Assembly: GCA_902651635.1 (NCBI GenBank)
Contig: CACRSC010000151.1
Location: 11,939 to 43,748 of the forward strand
Direction: 5' to 3'
From: Mastigamoeba balamuthi
Lineage: Eukaryota; Evosea; Mastigamoebida; Mastigamoebidae
DNA length: 31,810 nt
In this document: positions 26,199 to 31,810 of the stretch, piece after piece
How positions within the stretch are numbered: the stretch's first letter is position 1
How the letters are laid out: every line of letters starts with the position of its first letter
Program-made: the position numbers and the translations under genes
Notes under the pieces: model-generated
What the model saw: the letters and a program-made list of their open reading frames with translations, nothing else
Told to the model about the DNA's origin: nothing
Databases searched by the model: none

Positions 26199-27032
26199 AT
26201 GATTTCCCATTTACTCAAAAATAAAAAGAAAATCAAAGAATTGTATTACAAGCCAAAAAAAGAAATAGATTACCCGACAATAAATGTCCCAGAGGAGGGC
26301 TGGCTCCATGAAATCGATATATTAGATTTGCCCTCAGATAATGGCTTTCGATATGCTCTCAATGTTATTGATGTTTATAATTCTGCTTGCGATGGGATAG
26401 CACTAAAAACAAAAAATATGGAAAATCTATGCCACGCACTTTTCCACATGTATGATAATTCACGGACTTTAATTCATCCAAAATGTATCCAAGGAGACCA
26501 AGCATTTAATAATAAGCATTTTATCAATTGGTGCAAGGAAAATAAAATTAATTATCGTTTCACAATGACTAATAGACACAGGCAAAACGCACATGTCGAA
26601 TCAATGAATAGAACTCTTGGACGTTGGGTTTTTCAGATACAAAATGATAAGGAAATTGACACAGGAAAAATTAACACTGAGTGGAAAAAGATTTATCCCG
26701 AATTAATTAAAATTCTAAATGAAAAACATAAAAATAAAGTGATTAAGAAGCCATCCGAAGACATTATTTTAAATAAAAAATAATAATGTTATAATTGCTC
26801 CTAAAACAAAAATTCGTCTGATGATACCTAAGGACGAAGCCCAAGATATTCACGGAAAAAACTTTATGGAAATATACGAGAAGCAGATATTAAATGGTTT
26901 AACAAACCACTTTATGAGGTTGTGGCACCATTATTCGAACCGAATAACCCGCCACTCTATCAAATTAAAAATTTAGATACAAATAAAATTGTCCCTGCAT
27001 TGTATACAAGGGAACAGTTACAAGTTATTTAA
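26199..27032 (+). pseudogene. INT: Retroviral-type (rve) integrase, two frameshifts
   Basis: The first frame ends at 26783 (195 codons from the ATG at 26199; an ATG at 26172 touches the promoter). Catalytic triad: Asp40 in HEIDILDL, Asp100 in IQGDQAF, Glu134 in HVESMNR, the pattern of Polinton and mavirus integrases, which insert the virus into host DNA. The C-terminal domain continues in other frames: a change at the A-run 26775-26780 leads to IIAPKTKIRLMIP, and another at 26856-26861 leads to PLYEVVAPLFEP...LYTREQLQVI, ending at 27032. The two shifts cancel, so the original protein was about 277 aa. As read, it is truncated after the core. Confidence 0.85.
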
Positions 27033-27062
27033 TCGAAAAGTTCTTCGAATATTTTTTCATAT

Positions 27063-28604
27063 TTATTTGATTTTTTTATTCAGGTCTTTAATTTCTTCTG
27101 GTGGTGACCTTTTCTTTCTGTATTCTTTCTCAGTTTTAATTATCTGTTTGGCCTCCTCACTTATTTGCATCATTCTAAGTTTGCTCATTAACTTTTTGCA
27201 TAATTCTTTATCAGAAAGAATTTTCTTCATAATATTTTCTTCAGTTTCCAGATTGTCAATTTCTACTTCTTCAAATTCGTCCGTGTTGTCAATTAGGTTT
27301 CTTTCTTTAAAGAAATTGTATAGTTCTTCATAGTTCATATCCATCCACTTGATATTGTGGTTCCCATCTTTGGTTTTAATCCCGAATTCTTGAAGCGTTT
27401 TCGATGTGTTAATCTTTGAGGTCAGTCTGTTCCCTGTTGCTTCACACCATGAGCCATAATGCTCGTAAAATTCTGAAAATTTATTTGTCAGGTTTCTCTT
27501 CTTTAGCAAAAATGCTTCTTTAATGTATTGGACCACAGAGGGCAGATTATCACATATTAAATCTGTCTTGCTCTGTGTTATTGGTATTTGTCTTGGGTCA
27601 AAGTCTTTATTAATATTTTCATGACAATAATTGAAAAATGCATGCGGGACATCTTTATTATAGCAAGTGTAATCGACCAGTTTATCAAAATATTTCATAT
27701 TTCCTTTCTTTTCATTTGATACATCGAGAATGGCATAGCGTCTGTCGTCATTATCGACTTTAATTGCGTTATTGTTGGTGCAGAAAATAAAATTGAGGTA
27801 ATTTTCAACAACAAAATTCTATTCGTTCTTCTCCAGACGAGTGAAACTGTCTCCTGTGATTAGTTGCTTGAGTTTGTTTGAGTAAGTAATCCACTGTGAT
27901 GTAGTAGCACAGGGTAACTCTTCCATGACAAACAGAATTTTACCAAAAAGGAGACTGTTCCATTCTGTTAGTATTTTCGCATCTTCAGAACGATATGATA
28001 TTTTTGGCAGAACCTTATCACAGAGAAAGTCGGTAATAATGCTCTTCCCGACCCCCTGTTGTGCTTTTATATATAAAGCAGTTTTGTTGTGTTTCAGGCA
28101 AACCATATTACAAATCCAGTCATGCACATATTGGAACAGTTCTTTATTATTGGAACAAAGGACAGATTTAATGTGGGACCAAATGCAGTCAACTCCATCT
28201 CGGACAGTTTTATCAAATGACTCGTATTTTTTTGTTAAATCAAAATCGGGCTTCTGGAAAAGGTTGAGATATTGGACACCATCTTTCATATAGAATTCAG
28301 GTTCATTGACATTGACTGAAAGATATAGTGTTATTGATTTTTTGGCCCAGAGTTTCTGGAGTGAAATTTTATTTTGATTGTCATCATCTGCTACAGCGAC
28401 CAAGTTAGGCATATGGTGAGCAATCTCTCCGTATTGGATAAATTGATATTTCTTCATTGCGACATTGTTAAATACGACACAGATTGGGTCCAGACATCTA
28501 TAATAATATTGACACACATATTTGATTGCTGTTGTTAGTTCTTCTCTCCACAGTTTCTCGCATTCACTTATTGAAAATGGGGTTGCGGGTTTTTGGAAAG
28601 CCAT
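27063..28604 (-). pseudogene. S3H: Superfamily 3 (D5-like) helicase with internal amber codon
   Basis: 514 codons from the ATG at 28604 to 27063 in one frame, interrupted by TAG at 27819-27821. Before it: Walker A QQGVGKS (182-188) and Walker B ILFVMEELP. After it: motif C region NFIFCTNNNAIKV and the arginine finger DDRRY, showing that the stop falls inside the ATPase core. The N-terminal 100 residues show no primase motif. SF3 helicases unwind DNA at viral origins; mavirus has an equivalent next to its integrase and polymerase. Unless TAG is read through, only a C-terminally truncated, inactive product would form. Confidence 0.85.
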
Positions 28605-28651
28605 TTTATAATAATAGTATATATTTATTTCTTTAAGCATTTTTAGAAAAA

Positions 28652-28661
28652 TTATAATATT
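28652..28661 (+). promoter_or_regulatory. Putative viral promoter element
   Basis: TTATAATATT lies 18 nt before the ATG at 28680, in the 75-nt AT-only spacer shared with the divergent helicase gene. Confidence 0.4.
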
Positions 28662-28679
28662 ATTTTATATTAATAACAA

Positions 28680-28895
28680 ATGAGAGATAAATTGCTAACC
28701 TTCCTGAATGTTTTCGATGAATATTTATATGATTATATAATTGAGTTGTCGAAACCAAGAGAGCAATTTCAAAATGTTTTAAGAGAACTTGAGGAACTTG
28801 TATTATTAAAAGAGAATAAAAGCAAAAGAAGGTTACATTTTGATAATAATTTGAATGTCACTTATATAAATGAGTGGCGCTCATTCTCATTTTAA
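28680..28895 (+). CDS. Unknown helical protein, 71 aa
   Basis: Helix-rich: FLNVFDEYLYDYIIELSKPREQF then LRELEELVLLKENKSK, ending in an aromatic tail (INEWRSFSF). No motif known. It is divergent from the helicase with a promoter-like motif between them, and its TAA stop is part of a hairpin shared with the convergent next gene. Confidence 0.55.
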   Translation: MRDKLLTFLNVFDEYLYDYIIELSKPREQFQNVLRELEELVLLKENKSKRRLHFDNNLNVTYINEWRSFSF

Positions 28896-28921
28896 AAATA
28901 TTTGGGATAAAATATTTTTAA
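28892..28921. terminator. Hairpin terminator embedding both stop codons
   Basis: A perfect 12-bp stem, TTAAAAATATTT (28892-28903) with AAATATTTTTAA (28910-28921), loop GGGATA. The TAA of the plus-strand gene (28893-28895) and that of the minus-strand gene (28918-28920) are both inside the arms. Confidence 0.7.
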
Positions 28922-29100
28922 TCAAACGTTAGAATAAATGTAGGTGCGAGTCTGGGAAGTTGTGGTTGTTTTGGAAGTTTTGGTTGTGTTGGTTCATCAT
29001 TCTTCATTTGTTTTCTTTGCTGATATCTGAGTTTATTCTTTGCAGAAATTTCCTCCCTGTGTTTGTAGTAATACGCCAGACACCTTTCTGATTCCTTCAT
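28918..29100 (-). CDS. Small basic protein, 60 aa
   Basis: The first half is a highly charged helix with the pattern YYYKHREEISAKNKLRYQQRK, reminiscent of the spacer helix after zinc ribbons in HNH-associated viral proteins. The second half is Pro/Gln-rich (PTQPKLPKQPQLPRL). Promoter-like AATATTATAT lies at 29109-29118. Function unknown. Confidence 0.5.
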   Translation of the reverse strand: MKESERCLAYYYKHREEISAKNKLRYQQRKQMKNDEPTQPKLPKQPQLPRLAPTFILTFD

Positions 29101-29112
29101 ATTACTTTAATA

Positions 29113-29463
29113 TTATATTTTAAATTTCTCTTTTAGACGAATGAACGTTTTGACATCCTCTGGTGTCACCTCTCGTGGCACATTATCCTTTATTAATATT
29201 GGTTTGAAATTATAAAATTGCATCCTCTCGTAAACTTCCTCAACAGAAGGATTATTATAAAAATATGGAATGATATTGCATAAACACCACACTTTGCCAT
29301 AATTTGCCCATGTCATTTCAGGGGAAAACTGGGATTCGATGTAAGAGGTAAACTTTGAGGCTGAGCAATCAAAATATTGTAATTTAAAATTGGTTTTGTG
29401 TGACATTGCAATTTGCAGGCGAGTTTGGATGTTTTGATAAAAGTCGAGTTCAATTTTATTCAT
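29113..29463 (-). CDS. HNH-nuclease-derived protein lacking the catalytic histidines, 116 aa
   Basis: Residues 35-95 follow the HNH-type domain common in giant and Polinton-like viruses: YIESQFSPEMTWANYG, then an IIPYF block, then MQFYNFKPILIKDN. In active relatives the middle block is W-H-I-D-H-I-I-P; here it reads WCLCNIIP, so both metal and catalytic histidines are gone. It is open and preceded by an AT-rich leader. A DNA-binding or structural role without cleavage is inferred. Confidence 0.6.
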   Translation of the reverse strand: MNKIELDFYQNIQTRLQIAMSHKTNFKLQYFDCSASKFTSYIESQFSPEMTWANYGKVWCLCNIIPYFYNNPSVEEVYERMQFYNFKPILIKDNVPREVTPEDVKTFIRLKEKFKI

Positions 29464-29486
29464 TTAAAATAATAAATAAATTATCT

Positions 29487-30170
29487 TTATATTACATATT
29501 TGAAAATCCATTTTGTTCCATCTTTGGCAGAGCAAGTATTCTGGATGCCTTCACATACAAATTGTATTGATTGAGGGCAACAGCCAATTTTCTTCGAAGC
29601 ATCACTTAGTGATTTAAACTCAATATAGTCTTCTGCATCTTCTGATTTTCCTTGGCACGGTCTCATTCTTTGTTTAATGGATTTGCCCTTATTTTGTTTT
29701 CCAATCAAAGATGACTTTTGGGAATTTTCTGCTTTAGTTACAAGTTCAAGATTATCGATTCTGTTGTCTGATTTAATTTCATTTTTATGATTTATGACAA
29801 GGTCTTCATTTTCAATAATACCATGGAAGCACTCAAAAATGAAACGATGTGCCAGCATCATGATAAGTTGATTGTTTTGATAAAGACCTAATCTAATATA
29901 CCCAGTCTTCTCAACAGCACCAATTAATTTCTTCGTTTTATTGTTTACAATATTACCATTTGCATTTGCAAAATAGCCCATATATTTGGGATGTTCTTTC
30001 CATGTATCATCCAATTTGTATTTAAAATCTTTCTTGGCTTGCTTCCATTCCTTCTTGTATGCTTCACATGGTTTGCAAGTTTTGATTCGCATTCCTTTTT
30101 TATTGACAGTAAATTCTGATTCATCTTTGTAGCATCTGCACTTCGGGCATTTAAATTTGTTGTCAGTCAT
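29487..30170 (-). CDS. Zinc-ribbon HNH homing-type endonuclease with NUMOD motifs
   Basis: 227 aa from the ATG at 30170 (MTDNKFKC); a start at 30221 adds 17 hydrophobic residues and is less likely. N-terminal zinc ribbon: CPKC (8-11) and CKPC (32-35). Then a NUMOD4-like block (TWKEHPKYMGYFANANGNI), an HNH core (AHRFIFECFHG, LVINHKNEIKSDNRIDNLELVT with His128) and a C-terminal NUMOD1-like helix-turn-helix (FKSLSDASKKIGCCPQSIQF...WIFKYV). These architectures belong to free-standing homing endonucleases of phages and large viruses, which cut DNA lacking the gene. Intact. Confidence 0.85.
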   Translation of the reverse strand: MTDNKFKCPKCRCYKDESEFTVNKKGMRIKTCKPCEAYKKEWKQAKKDFKYKLDDTWKEHPKYMGYFANANGNIVNNKTKKLIGAVEKTGYIRLGLYQNNQLIMMLAHRFIFECFHGIIENEDLVINHKNEIKSDNRIDNLELVTKAENSQKSSLIGKQNKGKSIKQRMRPCQGKSEDAEDYIEFKSLSDASKKIGCCPQSIQFVCEGIQNTCSAKDGTKWIFKYVI

Positions 30171-30225
30171 TTTCTTCAGTCTACAATCTATAATGAAAAT
30201 AATATCAAAAAATAAACGCACCTGT

Positions 30226-30513
30226 CTAATTAGAGACTAATCGAATTAATCTGGCAGTCAAAAATAAATTAAATAACTGTCTGCGAAATTCCCTCTTCCT
30301 CATAACTAAATAATGATTTGTATCAATGAAATTTAATTGATTTCTCATAATCGGGTTCTCCAAATTCCAGCAATAACAATAATTTGGTTCATCATCCACA
30401 TAACGTCCTAAGGAAATATATTCAAAGAATCGAATTATATTTATTTGTTTGTTATAATGCTGGGCTTTGAAAATCGATTCGTCTATTATGGGATTGTTAG
30501 TAATATTCTGCAT
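30226..30513 (-). CDS. Unknown protein, 95 aa
   Basis: Mixed composition with an aromatic middle (IIRFFEYISLGRYVDDEPNYCYCWNLENP) and a basic C-terminal helix (VMRKREFRRQLFNLFLTARLIRL). No motif recognised. The start lies beside a TATAATATAATAATGG sequence where repeat cassette 1 begins. It forms the left side of the accessory zone. Confidence 0.5.
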   Translation of the reverse strand: MQNITNNPIIDESIFKAQHYNKQINIIRFFEYISLGRYVDDEPNYCYCWNLENPIMRNQLNFIDTNHYLVMRKREFRRQLFNLFLTARLIRLVSN

Positions 30514-30523
30514 TATAATATAA

Positions 30524-30650
30524 TAATGGTAAAAATAAAATAGAAGAAATAGAAAATAACCTAATACAATTATTTAATAAAATAACACTAAAACTAATGA
30601 TTTTTAAAATATTCTTTTTTATTTTTACCATTATATTTTATATGGAACTA
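30524..30650. repeat. Intergenic repeat cassette, copy 1
   Basis: The arms TAATGGTAAAAATAAAA (30524-30540) and its exact reverse complement (30617-30633) enclose an AT-rich spacer. The same block recurs at 31121-31232 and 31534-31638. In copies 1 and 2 it ends in TATATGGA, which supplies the start codon of the next gene. Confidence 0.75.
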
Positions 30651-31145
30651 ATCTTTACTAAATACATTATTGATGAAATATATTATAAAATCCACCACAT
30701 TAGAATGTCAAAACTAAACGAGGAGTATTACAGTAAAAAATATTTATTCAGTATTGTTCACTCACTCAGAACTGCAAAATGGGCCCGACTATTCCGGATT
30801 CCAAATATAATGACAGGAGACTATGAATTCAGGACAACATGGCGTTTTAATATTGTCATATCACATTTGCAACTAATCTTTATTGAAAAACAAAAAATTG
30901 AATTACTCAGAGAAGCAGAAGAAAATGCTAAGAGAATACGCGAATTGAATGCAAGAAAGCAAGCAGAATGGAGACAGCGAATAGAAGCACTAGAGAGAAG
31001 AAGGGAAGTCCACGAGGAACGATTAATAACACATGGAAATTCTCTCAGAGATTTAAGGAGAAAGTATAATGAATATGCAGAACTACTTGAACTAAGGAGA
31101 AAATATATTATCGATGTTAAAAAAATAGAAGAAATAAAAAATTAG
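30642..31145 (+). CDS. Coiled-coil protein, 167 aa, unknown
   Basis: I prefer the ATG at 30642 because it corresponds to the start codon at the same place of repeat copy 2; the ATG at 30597 lies in the repeat and would add a hydrophobic stretch (IFKIFFFIFTIIFY) that could otherwise act as a membrane anchor. Residues 75-165 form a long charged coiled coil (EKQKIELLREAEENAKRIREL...EALERRREVHEERL). The last codons (KKIEEIKN) are written by repeat copy 2. Function unknown. Confidence 0.6.
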   Translation: MELIFTKYIIDEIYYKIHHIRMSKLNEEYYSKKYLFSIVHSLRTAKWARLFRIPNIMTGDYEFRTTWRFNIVISHLQLIFIEKQKIELLREAEENAKRIRELNARKQAEWRQRIEALERRREVHEERLITHGNSLRDLRRKYNEYAELLELRRKYIIDVKKIEEIKN

Positions 31146-31232
31146 TTATTACAAATATTTAATAAATTAATACTGAAACTTATGATTTTAAAATTATTCT
31201 TTTTTATTTTTACCATTATAATTTTATATGGA
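31121..31232. repeat. Intergenic repeat cassette, copy 2
   Basis: AAAAATAGAAGAAATAAAAAATTAG at the start and TTCTTTTTTATTTTTACCATTATA near the end match copies 1 and 3. It overlaps the 3' end of the coiled-coil gene and the 5' end of the next gene. Confidence 0.75.
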
Positions 31233-31536
31233 GCAGAAACTAATAAGATATGCTATGAATAATCGTTATGAAAAATTAGATGAATATTTATCAGGGGGAA
31301 TTCCTGCAACTATTGGAGAAAGTATTTTGTATAAACTCGCCTGTTATCATAATGATATTAAATTAATGTCATTGTTATTGAAATATGATACTAATATTAT
31401 CAGGGAAAATGATGATATAATAATAATAGCCTGTGCTTACTGTGATAGTAATTTTATAAAATTGATATCACAATATGTAGATAAAAATAAATTTGAAAAC
31501 ACTGATATATTATCGATAATTAATAATATTTGTTAA
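31228..31536 (+). CDS. Ankyrin-repeat-like small protein, 102 aa
   Basis: Pairs of short helices with ankyrin-like spacing: LIRYAMNNRYEKLDEYLSGG, then ILYKLACYHNDIKLMSLLLKY, then IIIIACAYCDSNFIKLISQY. The GADVN-type loops are missing, so the repeats are weak, as in many viral ankyrin proteins that mediate protein contacts. The start is provided by repeat copy 2. Host-interaction role is inference only. Confidence 0.55.
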   Translation: MEQKLIRYAMNNRYEKLDEYLSGGIPATIGESILYKLACYHNDIKLMSLLLKYDTNIIRENDDIIIIACAYCDSNFIKLISQYVDKNKFENTDILSIINNIC

Positions 31537-31638
31537 AAATAAAATAGAAGAAATAAAAAATTAGTTATTACAATTATTTTATAAAAAATTACTAAAACAA
31601 ATTAAATTAAAATTATTCTTTTTTATTTTTACCATTAT
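31534..31638. repeat. Intergenic repeat cassette, copy 3
   Basis: Same block as copies 1 and 2, with arms AAAAATAAAATAGAAG (from 31535) and CTTTTTTATTTTTACCATTA (to 31637). Here the far arm encodes the C-terminus and stop of a minus-strand gene instead of a plus-strand start. Confidence 0.7.
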
Positions 31639-31810
31639 GTTTTGATAAGCAAATAATACAGTAATTTGAAACAGAACCATTCTTCTTCATTTTAAATTCA
31701 CTAATTAATTTTTCTTTCTTGCATCGTGAGCATTTATGTTTATCTTCAATAATAGCAGGTGATAGTTTCTCGAGTTCACTATTAACCTTTTTGTATTTAT
31801 CTAATAACTC
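31613..31810 (-). CDS. Zinc-ribbon protein, C-terminal part (runs off the window)
   Basis: 65 codons plus stop, open to the right edge. A helical stretch (LLDKYKKVNSELEKL) is followed by a zinc ribbon: CSRCKKEKLISEF then NYCIICLSKHNG, with four Cys ligands. Such ribbons precede HNH or other DNA-acting domains in this group (compare the N-terminus of the protein at 29487-30170), but here the ribbon is at the end. The last codons lie in repeat copy 3. Confidence 0.6.
   Translation of the reverse strand, partial: ELLDKYKKVNSELEKLSPAIIEDKHKCSRCKKEKLISEFKMKKNGSVSNYCIICLSKHNGKNKKE

Larger units (their letters stand above)
13132..31810. mobile_element. Endogenous mavirus/Polinton-like virus (right end outside window)
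   Basis: From about 13,130 composition shifts to AT-rich and genes become dense. Recognised hallmark genes are the double-jelly-roll-type MCP, penton-like protein, adenain-like protease, FtsK/HerA-type packaging ATPase, family B polymerase, rve integrase and superfamily 3 helicase. The neighbouring order helicase-integrase-polymerase and the presence of ATPase, protease and capsid genes match mavirus-type virophages and Polintons. The left border is inferred from the compositional change; no terminal inverted repeat can be tested because the right end is missing. Confidence 0.85.

Noticed and set aside
30524-31638. CRISPR-like array
   Set aside because: The three repeats are AT-rich, of variable length, about 500 bp apart and interleaved with genes rather than short spacers.

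Overview
The window is a piece of a eukaryotic (probably unicellular algal or protist) nuclear genome carrying an integrated, partly decayed Polinton/mavirus-like virus. The left part (1 to about 13,100) has moderate GC, intron borders, a degenerate Ty3/gypsy chromovirus and eroded host genes. From about 13,130 to the right edge the DNA becomes AT-rich, genes are tightly packed on both strands, and the gene set is that of a small dsDNA virus of the virophage/Polinton-like group. The right end of the virus is outside the window, so its terminal repeats cannot be checked. The species cannot be named from sequence alone.

Host side: the last exon of an acidic protein gene (25-231, preceded by a branch point and splice acceptor); two related palindromic repeats (about 290-670 and 985-1221), one of which has lost its CpGs to TpG; a broken chromovirus (about 2,723-6,088: Gag zinc knuckles, RT, RNase H, integrase, chromodomain); about 4 kb without a confident gene; a decayed minus-strand gene (10,025-12,568) with a possible nucleotide-sugar transferase-like region and an OTU-like cysteine protease region; then hairpin-rich DNA and a 131-bp tandem duplication at the virus border.

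Virus side, left to right: a Bro-N/VRR-NUC-type fusion protein; penton-like minor capsid protein (minus); two proteins of unknown role leading into the major capsid protein (MCP); a mariner-type transposon inserted exactly in the MCP stop codon; adenain-like maturation protease; a 271-aa protein with an amphipathic Gly/Ala-rich stretch; a 70-aa basic protein; packaging ATPase; several small proteins; protein-primed-type family B DNA polymerase; retroviral-type (rve) integrase; superfamily 3 helicase; HNH-type and HNH-derived proteins; and a right-hand accessory zone of small genes separated by a repeated intergenic cassette. The block helicase-integrase-polymerase plus ATPase-protease-capsid genes is the module set known from mavirus and Polintons: integrase for insertion, helicase and polymerase for replication, ATPase/protease/penton/MCP for virion assembly.

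The virus looks like a fossil in progress. The polymerase has one frameshift, the integrase two, all in A/T runs of 5-6 nt, and the helicase an in-frame amber codon, whereas the morphogenesis genes are open; only the MCP was touched, by a transposon that adds 30 codons to its C-terminus. The transposon appears intact: near-perfect terminal inverted repeats, TA target duplications, and a 462-aa transposase that becomes continuous if two 40-nt GT-AG introns are removed.
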